Assembly (NCBI RefSeq): GCF_006874425.1 | Contig: NZ_VIJZ01000009.1 | Span: forward strand, 124,001-188,000 | DNA length: 64,000 bases | Direction: 5' to 3' | DNA from: Paenibacillus ottowii | GTDB lineage: Bacteria; Bacillota; Bacilli; Paenibacillales; Paenibacillaceae | Part shown: in pieces, positions 16,882 through 25,820 of the stretch | Numbering within the stretch: position 1 is the first letter of the stretch | Layout: each line of letters starts with the position of its first letter | The notes under the pieces: generated by a model | What the model saw: only the letters and a program-made list of their open reading frames with translations | What the model was told of the DNA's origin: nothing | The model's database searches: none | Translations under genes and position numbers: made by a program

Positions 16882-17913
16882 TTAAATACCTAGCTCCTCC
16901 AAGTATTTCAACAATGCAGCGAGAGAACATACATTTAATATATGTATATTGTGATAATCGTTTAAGGTATGATTCAACTCTTTTTCTAATATATTCCAAA
17001 AATAATTAAAATTGTTAAAAGTTATTCCCGTCAACTCACAAATAAAAGGAACTTTATATAAAGTATGGATGTCAATTTCAAGATTAGTAGTTTCATAAAT
17101 CGCCTTTTCTATATACCTGCCAAATTTTTTTACTAAGTTACTATCCATGTCAGCATCAAGGATAGGTTTAAATTCAGGTACTGTCACCTCATATTCCAAA
17201 GCACTGCGTTCAAGAATATCATTAACCTCTGAAAACGTGATATCTTCATTATAAATGACAGAGTTCGTCACCTCAGAAGAGATCAGTTGCATACTTCTCC
17301 CCACACAAAGAGCATTCGCTTTAGAGGTACCTTTAAAAAAGGCAAATCGTTCGGCAAGTGTATAGACAAAAATTGGAGCTTCATCAAATACGGCTTGGAT
17401 CTCTTTATTTTTTGAAAACAAAAATGACTCAATTGAACAAAACATTTGTCCATTTACACCAATGACGGTTGGCAAACTAGCTGGATAACTACGTTGACTG
17501 CCATTTTTTACTGATACAAATACAAGTTTATTTTGATCCACTAACTGCTGTGTAATTTGGTTAAGTTGCTGATAGTATCCTTCTGAAGTGACCGAAATGC
17601 TTATGCATATATACTTAATATTCAGATTAAGGCATTTTTCCAACGCCATCTTCAAGAGTCTAGTACTTGTTTTCCCTTCTTCATTTGCTATTTTTATGAT
17701 GTAAAATTGAGCCTCACTAAAAACTTGCATAATCGTATCTGCCACAGATGTTCCATGCCCATGGTCATCCTGAAAATCATTATCCTCGATAATTTCGTTT
17801 CCTGAAAATTGAAATCTCACTCCATCTATAACATGTTTACTTAAACTACGATTCGTCATGTCCATTCCAGTATCAATTATGACTACTTGTTTGTTGTTAA
17901 ACATAGTCTTCAC
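16882..17913 (-). CDS. Small intracellular subtilase (S8 peptidase) of the peptide cluster
   Basis: Subtilisin-type serine peptidase, 343 residues, with no signal peptide or pro-domain: the catalytic Asp is already at residue 14 (IIDTGMD). The His is at 53 (HGHGTS), the oxyanion Asn at 137 (VKNGS), and the Ser at 197 (GTSKAN, normally GTSMA). All four catalytic positions are present. Residues beyond about 230 form an unrecognised C-terminal domain. Cytosolic S8 proteins of this kind accompany radical SAM peptide maturases and are thought to cut the leader. That role fits here because the exporter lacks a C39 peptidase. Confidence 0.78.
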   Translation of the reverse strand: MKTMFNNKQVVIIDTGMDMTNRSLSKHVIDGVRFQFSGNEIIEDNDFQDDHGHGTSVADTIMQVFSEAQFYIIKIANEEGKTSTRLLKMALEKCLNLNIKYICISISVTSEGYYQQLNQITQQLVDQNKLVFVSVKNGSQRSYPASLPTVIGVNGQMFCSIESFLFSKNKEIQAVFDEAPIFVYTLAERFAFFKGTSKANALCVGRSMQLISSEVTNSVIYNEDITFSEVNDILERSALEYEVTVPEFKPILDADMDSNLVKKFGRYIEKAIYETTNLEIDIHTLYKVPFICELTGITFNNFNYFWNILEKELNHTLNDYHNIHILNVCSLAALLKYLEELGI

Positions 17914-18320
17914 CTATCCTATCAAATTTGTAGAATGCTATATATAAATTAGCACTTTAGTTTGATATAGAATGTGTAAGTGATAAAATAACCAATTTAA
18001 TGCTATAAAAAGCAAATTTCCGATAAAAATGTATTAAAATTTCAATGCTGACCATTTATAATTACGAGTTACTAGAGTATTCAGCAAGAACGAAAAATGA
18101 CACAATATGCGCTGATTATTACAGTAATTTTTCTACATAGACCAACTGTAGTAACCTTATTCATAGATTAACTACAGCTTAAGAATACAGGCTATCTAGA
18201 GCAATTAATCTCAATAGTCTGTTAAAGCTCCATATAAATATTTTAAGAAGGTGATAATCAAAATAATATTATATGTCCGTAAAATTAGTATCAGACAAAA
18301 AATTAATGTGGAGGTTTCTT
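17914..18320. other. Intergenic region, nothing clear
   Basis: About 400 AT-rich nt between the divergent subtilase and thioredoxin genes. Several frames of 24-32 codons exist on both strands, but none has a ribosome binding site and only one contains Cys. It presumably holds two divergent promoters. Confidence 0.4.
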
Positions 18321-18830
18321 ATGATAAAAAACCGAAAATTTCTACCGTTCAAAATAGCTTTTATATTCTGTATGTGTTTGACAAGCTTTTTCATTGCTAA
18401 TGATACTAACTATGCTGCAAAACATAAGAATTTTACGACTATAGAACAAAATAAAAATATTCCGACAGTTGAAGAATACGAGAATGATGTAAAAGATTTA
18501 CCTAGACTTAATGCGAATGAAACCATGGAAAAATTCAACTCGGGAGAAGGTTTTTACCTTTATATTGGTAGACCTAGCTGCTCCGATTGTCGTGAATTCT
18601 CTCCCATTTTAAAAGAATTTTCTGTCCGTATATCACAACCCATCTATTATTACAATCTGGATGGTGGGGACTGGAAACCAGTCATTCGGCAATTTCTTAG
18701 AGATCACATCAATTTACAAGCTACTCCAACATTAGCATATATTAAAGATGGAAAAGTCGTTGCCCAACAAGTTGATACTGGACCAAATGCGGATGAATTG
18801 CTAACTATTTTTGCCAATTGTCCTCAGTAA
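18321..18830 (+). CDS. Secreted or membrane-anchored thioredoxin-like protein
   Basis: A 169-residue protein from the ATG at 18321, which has GGAGG 6 nt upstream (18310-18314); a longer in-frame start at 18273 has no site. Residues 1-33 form a signal peptide or membrane anchor. The thioredoxin fold follows with active site CSDC in the segment GRPSCSDCREF and the cis-Pro in ATPTL. Proteins like this (PedC/bacteriocin accessory type) promote correct disulfide pairing of exported peptides. Its place beside the radical SAM cluster and the Cys-rich peptides suggests that job; it could instead be a general extracytoplasmic thiol protein. Confidence 0.8.
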   Translation: MIKNRKFLPFKIAFIFCMCLTSFFIANDTNYAAKHKNFTTIEQNKNIPTVEEYENDVKDLPRLNANETMEKFNSGEGFYLYIGRPSCSDCREFSPILKEFSVRISQPIYYYNLDGGDWKPVIRQFLRDHINLQATPTLAYIKDGKVVAQQVDTGPNADELLTIFANCPQ

Positions 18831-18922
18831 CCTTTCGCATTTCAAAATGATCGATCCAAATCATTGAAACTTTGACTCGCAAGATGGAATTCTTTGAAAA
18901 AAGCGTCCTTCTTGCGAGTCTT

Positions 18923-19480
18923 CTATACTTTAAAATTTAACCACAATTCCCACTCTTCCCGTAAAAGCCCCATTCGGATCGAATCATAATACTCTCCGTT
19001 ATAATATCTGCACTTGCGAAGCCTGGCTTCGAGGGTCATGCCTAGCTTCTCTCCAACCCTTATCATCCGATGATTTCCTGACCAGGTCGTAAAGCCCACT
19101 CTTACTAGAGGTAATGTGTTAAACAAATGTGTGATCCATAGTCTAAATACTCTTGTACCATAGCCACCGCACCAATACTGCGGATTATAAATGCCAATTC
19201 CCATTTCAAGCCAACAGGAGGGTTGATGCTCCCAATAGTAGCTAACCGTTCCAATGATCTTGCCTTCCACCTCAATGAGCCAAAAATCATCTTGTTCGAC
19301 TCGCTTATTCTTATCTATCAAGTAATCCTCAAAAGAGAGCGCCTTATGTTCATAATAAGGCGCATCCCATTGCTTCCACTCCGGCGCTTCTTCTTTATAG
19401 GTTAGCGTCCAAAGTGCATATAAGTCATCTTCTTTAACAGGCCTAATGGTTAAATCTTTATCCGTGTAGATGGAAATCAC
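18923..19480 (-). CDS. GNAT acetyltransferase, RimJ/RimL-like
   Basis: N-acetyltransferase of 185 residues. It has the acetyl-CoA-binding region (WCGGYGTRVFRLWI) and a typical late segment (SGNHRMIRVGEKLGM, then EARLRKCRYYNGEYYD) found in RimJ/RimL-type enzymes. It starts with GTG at 19480, next to AGGGG, so the exact start is uncertain. The substrate is unknown; relatives acetylate protein N-termini, antibiotics or small amines. It marks the return to ordinary base composition after the AT-rich cluster. Confidence 0.85.
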   Translation of the reverse strand: MISIYTDKDLTIRPVKEDDLYALWTLTYKEEAPEWKQWDAPYYEHKALSFEDYLIDKNKRVEQDDFWLIEVEGKIIGTVSYYWEHQPSCWLEMGIGIYNPQYWCGGYGTRVFRLWITHLFNTLPLVRVGFTTWSGNHRMIRVGEKLGMTLEARLRKCRYYNGEYYDSIRMGLLREEWELWLNFKV

Positions 19481-19499
19481 CCCTGACCATCATTTCTTA

Positions 19500-20205
19500 C
19501 TACTGGGCTCGCACCTTATTCGCATCTGGCTTGATTTCCGGTGGAATAGGGCATACATATGGCTGATCCCCGAGTCTGGCTCGTAAGTCAGTCTGAGCCT
19601 TCGCTACCAGATCGGCTGCTCCAGCAGCTCGGCGGCCGTAGCAGCCATGACCTTGGCGGCATGCAGCATGCCCTTGTGGCCGATGGAGGTCGCACCTGAG
19701 GCAACCCACTGCCATGTATGCGCCTGTGTTCCTACAGGAAAGCAGGCGATCGTGCACTGTACGGTCGGCCTAATCCAGCTTACATCGCGACATCGGTTAA
19801 TCCATACAGCGGCTCGGTGCCCGAATAAGGCTGAAGAATATCAGCCATATCCTTATCGCGCAGCCCTGGATATTTGACCACGATTCCTGCAAGCTCCTGC
19901 TCATCCAATGTCGTACGTATTTCGGCGGCATAGGCCAGTTCTTCCGCTGTAAATTCCGGCACGCCCAGCTGTTCAAACACGCGGTACATGGTTTGCTCCA
20001 GCATTGGGCAGGTATCAGGTTGAAGCATGCTTTGTCGAATACGATTTCAACCTCCGTCCCCGACATCAGTGCCGCTCCGCGAGCAATATCGCAGACCCGC
20101 TTGTAAATATGCTGCACCTGCGACGCTTGCGGTGCCCTGATCAGATACAGCACCTCTGCATTTGCCTGTACGACATTGGGAGAAAAGCCTCGGCTTGGAC
20201 CCACA
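19500..20205 (-). pseudogene. Truncated, frameshifted M20 amidohydrolase (AbgB-like)
   Basis: Remnant of an aminobenzoyl-glutamate utilisation B-type peptidase. Pieces in different frames follow each other in the right order: SPNVVQANAEVLYLIRAP with DIARGAALMSGTEVEI (about 20200-20000), then EQLGVPEFTAEELAYAAEIR (about 19975-19790), then a C-terminal piece ending YVCPIPPEIKPDANKVRAQ. At least two frameshifts and loss of the N-terminal half, including metal-binding residues, make it non-functional. It seems to be an old decay product unrelated to its neighbours. Confidence 0.8.
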
Positions 20206-20356
20206 ACGTATATATGAACATACTCCTCCTGACCTGTATGCAGTGCGGCGGTTATCAGTCCTACACCTGTCTTTGGCTATATCGTAGCTATTTTACAGGA
20301 GAGTGGCAAGAACATGGTATGTGCGGACAGAGTGCAGCAAGTTTCATTATAGGTTT

Positions 20357-21874
20357 CTATTTCTCCAAATTTAGTTCTATTGTTTTATTGATCTGAACCT
20401 TCTCCGCTTCACTCGGTGCATTCATCATCTCAATTTCATAGCTGTTCTGTTTAGGCGCCATGACCGATACTTCATACTCCCCTTTTCCCTCTTCTATTCG
20501 AAGCTTGTTTTTACTCCAGCCTTCCTTATCCAAATTGCCTACAAACAATTTCTGGTATAAAGCATGCGACTTATAAACCTTCGCATCAAAAGCCGGGATA
20601 TTAAAGTAGATGCTCATTGGGTTGTCCGGATTTTGATTGATATTTAATTTCAGGAATCCGTCCTCATAGCGAGCTTTCGTAAGCAGCATTTCCTTATCCT
20701 TGAAATGGAGTATTTTGGGGAGATGCTCGTCCAGCGACAATGGGAATGATTTAATTTCCGTCAGTTTTACGTGGCCTATCTTTAAAGCTAGCCGGCTAAC
20801 CTCTTTATCAAAATACGGTGAAGACGCAAAGACAAGCTTAATCGTATCTGACCCCATGCGCCCACTTTTCTCATCCACATCTCGGTAAGTATCCAGCTGA
20901 TAGGCATTCCCCTTATTGTCGGTTAATTGAACAGACAGATCGTTCCAATCCAAATCAAGGATATGATCCCCTGCGGAGTTCAGGTGCAGTGTCACATAAG
21001 TGTTCATCGGCGTAACTTTGACTTCCTGTACATCAATTGTTTGAATTTCTGGATTTCCTGTTACTTTAACGGATTGCTGTTGAGGATAAATCTTATCCTC
21101 CTTCCACTGACTTTTGTCAAATTTTACATTTAGGATATGTTTTTCGGGAAGCTTCTTGCCTTGTTGCGGCTCATAAAAAACAAAACTAAGCTTTGTCGGA
21201 TTGGTGTTTAAAAAGGAAGCAACCTCTTGTGGCGTCAATTCTGTCATCGTAGGAATCACCATAATCGGTTCTCCGGTGTGTTCGTCATGAACAATTTTTA
21301 ATATGCCACTGCCGTAACCTGGAAAATCCATACTTTTTACGTAGTAACCAACCGCTTTCCCGTCTACCCCGAGGCTCCCGTCTGAGTTGGTAATGATATT
21401 GCGTTTGATTCTGTCGGACCGGACAAATACTTTATAAACCAGCTTATCACTTGTCAAGTAGACATCGCTCAGACCTACTGTCGCATCCCCGAGTTGTTGA
21501 ACTACCGGTGCAGACGGCTGATACTGATGACTGTTGGCATTTTGCACGCCGTCACTTTTGCGCAGCGAAGTTAGCCAGTCGGAGGCAACAGAGAAGCCTG
21601 GAATACTACCCACCAAACTTGCGAAAGCGGGAGATACTTGCGCTGTAATCAGGGTTAACGCCACAGCGGCTGCACAGCAGGCCGTAAGTACCATAGCCAG
21701 TTCCCTGATCCGGGGACGAACACGACCGGTCTTACTCTCAGCAGCATGCACACTGATATTCTTGGCAAAGTCATGCAGCTTCTGCGGTGCAGCCAGTTGA
21801 TTCAAGGCATGCTTCAGCTCCTGTCCATGCTCTACCGGCAGTTCTACCGGTATGTCCCGGTTTATGTTAGACAT
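20357..21874 (-). CDS. DUF4179 anti-sigma factor
   Basis: Single-pass membrane protein of about 505 residues. The cytoplasmic N-terminus (about residues 1-55) would hold the sigma factor, a transmembrane helix follows near 60-80 (ELAMVLTACCAAAVALTLI), and a long extracytoplasmic DUF4179-type domain fills the rest. It overlaps the sigma gene by 8 nt, so the two are translationally coupled. The extracellular signal is unknown. The ATG at 21874 has AAGGTGAT upstream; an in-frame TTG sits one codon earlier. Confidence 0.87.
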   Translation of the reverse strand: MSNINRDIPVELPVEHGQELKHALNQLAAPQKLHDFAKNISVHAAESKTGRVRPRIRELAMVLTACCAAAVALTLITAQVSPAFASLVGSIPGFSVASDWLTSLRKSDGVQNANSHQYQPSAPVVQQLGDATVGLSDVYLTSDKLVYKVFVRSDRIKRNIITNSDGSLGVDGKAVGYYVKSMDFPGYGSGILKIVHDEHTGEPIMVIPTMTELTPQEVASFLNTNPTKLSFVFYEPQQGKKLPEKHILNVKFDKSQWKEDKIYPQQQSVKVTGNPEIQTIDVQEVKVTPMNTYVTLHLNSAGDHILDLDWNDLSVQLTDNKGNAYQLDTYRDVDEKSGRMGSDTIKLVFASSPYFDKEVSRLALKIGHVKLTEIKSFPLSLDEHLPKILHFKDKEMLLTKARYEDGFLKLNINQNPDNPMSIYFNIPAFDAKVYKSHALYQKLFVGNLDKEGWSKNKLRIEEGKGEYEVSVMAPKQNSYEIEMMNAPSEAEKVQINKTIELNLEK

Positions 21875-22433
21875 CAAAAATCACCTTCTTTGGGTTGATA
21901 TTTTGGTTAAGCTTGAGCAGTTTCATCCGGGCTGTGTGGAGTCTGGATTTTACAGTTCCCTCTTTGACTCCAAGAACCTCGGAAATTTCCTCCACGGACA
22001 TTTCTTGATAGTAATACAGCACAATCACAGAGCGATGGCGTGTGTCCAGTGACATGACTTGGCTCAGAAGCCGGTGCCCGCTCTCCTTTTTCATGACGGC
22101 ATCAATTGGCAAATCCTTACTATCTATAAGCTCTGTATTATCCAAATGACCTGTTCTCTTCGTCTGTTTGGAACGCAGCCGTGCCAAATCCATAGCCCTC
22201 ATGGCCGCTATCTGCTTGAACCAGCTCCCAAAGCTGCGAATTTCTTTACCGTTCATAATAGCCCTGTACGCTTCAATCATGGCATTCTGGACGGCGTCCT
22301 CTGCCAAATGCGTGGAATGCAGGATGGCCACAGAAGTACTGTAAACCCGGTCTAGATAAGGCTTCACCAGTTGATAAAAAGCATCCTTGTCACCATCCCG
22401 GCACTGCTGCATCCATAGCTGTTCGTTATCCAT
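21867..22433 (-). CDS. ECF-type RNA polymerase sigma factor
   Basis: Sigma-70 family, group 4, 188 residues. Region 2 lies at about residues 20-90 (HLAEDAVQNAMIEAYRAI, FGSWFKQIAAMRAMDLAR) and region 4 at 125-180 (LDTRHRSVIVLYYYQEMSVEEISEVL, VKEGTVKSRLHTAR). The ATG at 22433 is chosen because AAAGGAGG lies about 9 nt upstream; an in-frame GTG at 22442 overlaps that site. The coupled gene downstream encodes its anti-sigma factor. Target genes cannot be told from this window. Confidence 0.92.
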   Translation of the reverse strand: MDNEQLWMQQCRDGDKDAFYQLVKPYLDRVYSTSVAILHSTHLAEDAVQNAMIEAYRAIMNGKEIRSFGSWFKQIAAMRAMDLARLRSKQTKRTGHLDNTELIDSKDLPIDAVMKKESGHRLLSQVMSLDTRHRSVIVLYYYQEMSVEEISEVLGVKEGTVKSRLHTARMKLLKLNQNINPKKVIFDV

Positions 22434-22641
22434 CCGCATCACCTCCTTTATTAGTCCTACAGTATATAGGCGATGCTGGTCGCGTTCCGGTTCATTTTTT
22501 TACTATTCTATTGTATTTACGCCGTTATTACTTCACTCGCAGGCAGGAACGGATACGTACTGTGTCTGCTTGCTAAATGTATTCAAGCTCCCTTTTTCGC
22601 CAAGCTAAAGAATATCAGTTGACAAACAATCAAAAATAATA

Positions 22642-22659
22642 TATCTTAATATCAAGATA
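22642..22659. promoter_or_regulatory. MhqR/MarR-like operator
   Basis: Imperfect palindrome TATCTT-AATATC-AAGATA about 85 nt before the dioxygenase start. Its arms match the TATCT/AGATA arms reported for MhqR operators in front of the B. subtilis quinone-response dioxygenase genes. Regulation by quinones or other thiol-reactive compounds is inferred. Confidence 0.5.
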
Positions 22660-22742
22660 ATAAATATAAAGAAAAGTTTAGGACGACGGTTTATTTTACT
22701 TTGAAAAACCTAATCATATAAAAACCAAGGAGGGCAAATAAC

Positions 22743-23717
22743 ATGAAATTGTTAGGATTGCATCACGTTTCGGCGATTACAGCGGCAGCGGCTAAAAATG
22801 TTGAATTTTATACTCAGGTATTGGGGCTTCGGCTGATTAAGAAAACAGTGAACCAGGACGATGTTAGTGTGTATCACCTCTTTTACGGAGATGAGCGCGG
22901 AACCGCGGGTACGGAAGTCACTTTCTTTGAAATTCCACATGCTGGACAAACTCGCACAGGGAATAACAGCATTTCGGCGCTCTCTCTACGGGTACCGAAC
23001 GACAAGGCTCTGGATTACTGGAAAAACCGCTTCGAGCAGCTGGATGTGAAGCATGGTGAAATTATAGATCAAGCAGGACGCTTGGCGCTTTCGTTTGAGG
23101 ATTTTGAAGGACAACGCTTCTTCCTCGTTTCAGATGAGCATGATCACGGAATGCGCGGCGGCACGCCTTGGGAGAAGAGCCCTGTCCCTGCGGAATACGG
23201 CATCGTTGGACTTGGACCGGTTCATCTGACGATTCCCAAAGCGGAGAATACCATTCTTATTCTTGAACAAGTGATGGGCTTCCGCAAAAAGGGTTCCTAC
23301 CCTTCCCCAGTTGCTGGACAACCAGATGTGGTTATCTATGAAACAGGTGAAGGTGGTACGGGAACTGAAGTTCATCTGGAAGAGCGCAACGATCTGCCAC
23401 AAGAACGACCAGGACGCGGCAGTGTGCATCACGTCGCTTTCCGTGTTGAAACCGAGGAAGAGCTCAAACAGTGGGTAGACCGTATTGGGGAGCTGCAAAT
23501 CTCCAACTCTGGTTTTGTAGATCGCTTCTATTTCCGGTCCTTGTACTTCCGTGAGCCAAACGGCATTCTGTTTGAGTTGGCTACCGATGGACCTGGCTTT
23601 GACACTGACGAGGAATTGGAGTTTCTGGGCGAATCCCTGTCACTGCCTCCATTCTTGGAATCGCGCCGTGCATCTATTGAAGCCAATCTCAAACCACTCA
23701 ACACCAAACATGAATAA
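22743..23717 (+). CDS. Ring-cleavage dioxygenase of the glyoxalase fold (MhqA/MhqO-like)
   Basis: Extradiol-type dioxygenase of 324 residues with two vicinal-oxygen-chelate modules. Metal ligands are probably the His in LHHVSAI near the start, the His in VHHVAFR, and the Glu in FREPNGILFELATDGPGF near the end. The family protects Bacilli from quinones and azo compounds by opening aromatic rings. AAGGAGG precedes the ATG, an MhqR-like palindrome lies upstream and a terminator follows, so it is a single-gene unit. The exact substrate is not predictable. Confidence 0.88.
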   Translation: MKLLGLHHVSAITAAAAKNVEFYTQVLGLRLIKKTVNQDDVSVYHLFYGDERGTAGTEVTFFEIPHAGQTRTGNNSISALSLRVPNDKALDYWKNRFEQLDVKHGEIIDQAGRLALSFEDFEGQRFFLVSDEHDHGMRGGTPWEKSPVPAEYGIVGLGPVHLTIPKAENTILILEQVMGFRKKGSYPSPVAGQPDVVIYETGEGGTGTEVHLEERNDLPQERPGRGSVHHVAFRVETEEELKQWVDRIGELQISNSGFVDRFYFRSLYFREPNGILFELATDGPGFDTDEELEFLGESLSLPPFLESRRASIEANLKPLNTKHE

Positions 23718-23744
23718 GGTATATTTGCTCTAAAAATAAACACA

Positions 23745-23782
23745 AAGCCGAGACTTCTACATCATGTAGAGGTTCCCGGCTT
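23745..23782 (+). terminator. Terminator after the dioxygenase
   Basis: Hairpin with arms AAGCCG and CGGCTT, extended by TCTAC/GTAGA inside and followed by TTTTTT. Confidence 0.8.
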
Positions 23783-23885
23783 TTTTCGTGCAACTGCTCT
23801 GTTTTCATTTCAAAAAGCATCCCATCTACAAGCTCTTCGACTAGATAGGCTAAACAGGCAAGTGAAATCCCATTTTGGGCTGTGC

Positions 23886-25583
23886 TTATAGCTTTTTATC
23901 ATCCACGCTGTTCAGCCATGCTTCGATTTCCCCGATCACAGAGGCGATACAGCCATCTTGGAACGGCGAGATCAATCCAGCCAGTTCAACCAATCCGGTA
24001 AAGGATCGGCTTCCCCCGGCACGGCACAGCTTCAAATAGTCTTCCCACGCTGCCGCCCGGTCCTCGCCCATACGTTTCCAAAATTGGAACGCACACAATT
24101 GTGCCAGTGTATAGTCAATATAATAGAACGGAGATTGAAAAATATGTCCCTGCTTGTGCCAGAATCCGCCCTGCTCAAGGTACTCGTTGCCTTCATAATT
24201 CAGATGCGGTTTATACTTACGTTCAATGGAGCGCCATGCACTTTTACGTTCAGCTGGAGTCCAGTCCGGGTGTTCATATACAGCATGCTGGAATTCATCT
24301 ACGGCTACGCCGTAAGGCACGAACAGCAGCGATGAAGATAGATGTTCAAAGTGATATTTGTCCGTATCTTCCTCGAAGAACAGCTTCATCCAAGGCCATG
24401 CGAAAAATTCCATACTCATCGAATGGATTTCAGCCGCCTCCATGGTTGGCCAGTGGTATTCAGGAATTTCAAAGTGCCGGCTTTCATAGACCTGGAAGGC
24501 ATGACCTGCTTCATGCGTCAATACGTCGATATCACCGGATGTACCATTGAAATTGGAGAAGATAAACGGCGTGCCATATTCGCTCAGAAATGTACAGTAG
24601 CCTCCGCTTTGCTTGCCCTTTTTGCTGATTAAATCCATCAATCCACGCTCGACCATAAAACTGAAAAATTCATGTGTTTCTGGCGAAAGCTCCTCATACA
24701 TACGCGCTCCATGACGAAGAATCCAGTCCGGGTCGCCTTTTGGCGTAGGATTGCCTGACAAGAAGTTGAAGCCCTCGTCGTAATAGCGAAGCTGATCTAC
24801 TCCGATCCGCTCGCGTTGGCGTTCTTTCAGCTTGGTTGCCAGAGGAACGATGTGCTTCAGCACCTGCTCGCGGAAATTGGCTACCATCTCTGCATTATAA
24901 TCTGTACGCCCCAAGCGGGCGTAGCCCAATTCCACGAAGTTGTCATAGCCCAGCTTATGCGCCATGCGCGTGCGTACCTTCACCAATTCATCATAGATCC
25001 GGTCCAGCTCGTCCTCATGCTCACTCATAAATTGATATTTGGCCTCAGAGGCCTGTTTACGCGTCTCGCGGTCGGTTGCCATTTCAAAAGGCAGGAGCTG
25101 AGACAATGTACGTTCTTCCCCCTCAAACGGGATTTTCGCTGAGGCAATCAACTGAGCATATTCCGAGGTCAGCTTATTTTCCTGCTGCAAATCCTCAATG
25201 ATATCCGGGTGGAACGACTTGAGCGCCACCTCGGCAATACTGAAAAGCTGGCTCCCCCATTGGCTCTCCAACTCAGCTCTAAATGGAGACTCCATCAACG
25301 CCCGGTAATAATCGGTTACATACTCCTGGATAAGCGGCATGAAATCATCAGCGTACTCTTGCTCCGCTTTGTAAAACGCATCTTCTGTGTCAATGGAGTG
25401 CCGAATTTCCACCAATTGCAGTTGCGTATCCACGTTACTGCGCAGCTTGTTAATCGCATGAATAACTTCATTTTGACGTTCTACATTGTCTGCTTCACGA
25501 AACTGCTGCAACAGCGTTTTAAACCGCTGTTCAATTTCAGGTTGCACTGGTCGGCTATAAGCCATTTCGCTGAATAATGTCAT
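23886..25583 (-). CDS. M3-family oligoendopeptidase
   Basis: Zinc oligopeptidase of 565 residues, full length for the PepF-related M3 group. The metal-binding motif HEAGH is at about residues 357-361, and the third zinc ligand is probably in the segment EAAEIHSMSMEF downstream. No signal peptide: a cytosolic enzyme that cuts short peptides to amino acids. It is a single gene with its own promoter region. The neighbours do not suggest a special substrate. Confidence 0.93.
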   Translation of the reverse strand: MTLFSEMAYSRPVQPEIEQRFKTLLQQFREADNVERQNEVIHAINKLRSNVDTQLQLVEIRHSIDTEDAFYKAEQEYADDFMPLIQEYVTDYYRALMESPFRAELESQWGSQLFSIAEVALKSFHPDIIEDLQQENKLTSEYAQLIASAKIPFEGEERTLSQLLPFEMATDRETRKQASEAKYQFMSEHEDELDRIYDELVKVRTRMAHKLGYDNFVELGYARLGRTDYNAEMVANFREQVLKHIVPLATKLKERQRERIGVDQLRYYDEGFNFLSGNPTPKGDPDWILRHGARMYEELSPETHEFFSFMVERGLMDLISKKGKQSGGYCTFLSEYGTPFIFSNFNGTSGDIDVLTHEAGHAFQVYESRHFEIPEYHWPTMEAAEIHSMSMEFFAWPWMKLFFEEDTDKYHFEHLSSSLLFVPYGVAVDEFQHAVYEHPDWTPAERKSAWRSIERKYKPHLNYEGNEYLEQGGFWHKQGHIFQSPFYYIDYTLAQLCAFQFWKRMGEDRAAAWEDYLKLCRAGGSRSFTGLVELAGLISPFQDGCIASVIGEIEAWLNSVDDKKL

Positions 25584-25679
25584 TGCTCCGTTTCCCCCTT
25601 TAATGTAATAAATCTGATGCCTATTATACAGTACGATTAGACCAAACTGGAAGCTGGAATGCCAAAATAATACAACCTT

Positions 25680-25710
25680 AAAAGCCGCAATACCATGTAT
25701 TGCGGCTTTT
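25680..25710 (-). terminator. Terminator of the pdxK unit
   Basis: Perfect inverted repeat AAAAGCCGCAATA/TATTGCGGCTTTT, giving a T-run on the minus strand after pdxK; it could act in both directions. Confidence 0.8.
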
Positions 25711-25820
25711 ATGCCTCATCTAACTCTATATATCAAAAAGTCACTGTCTAAAACAATCTAATATATATCCAGTCTAATGGAGATTTATAAGTATCTCTAG
25801 GATCGCAGACCCTCGTACCT

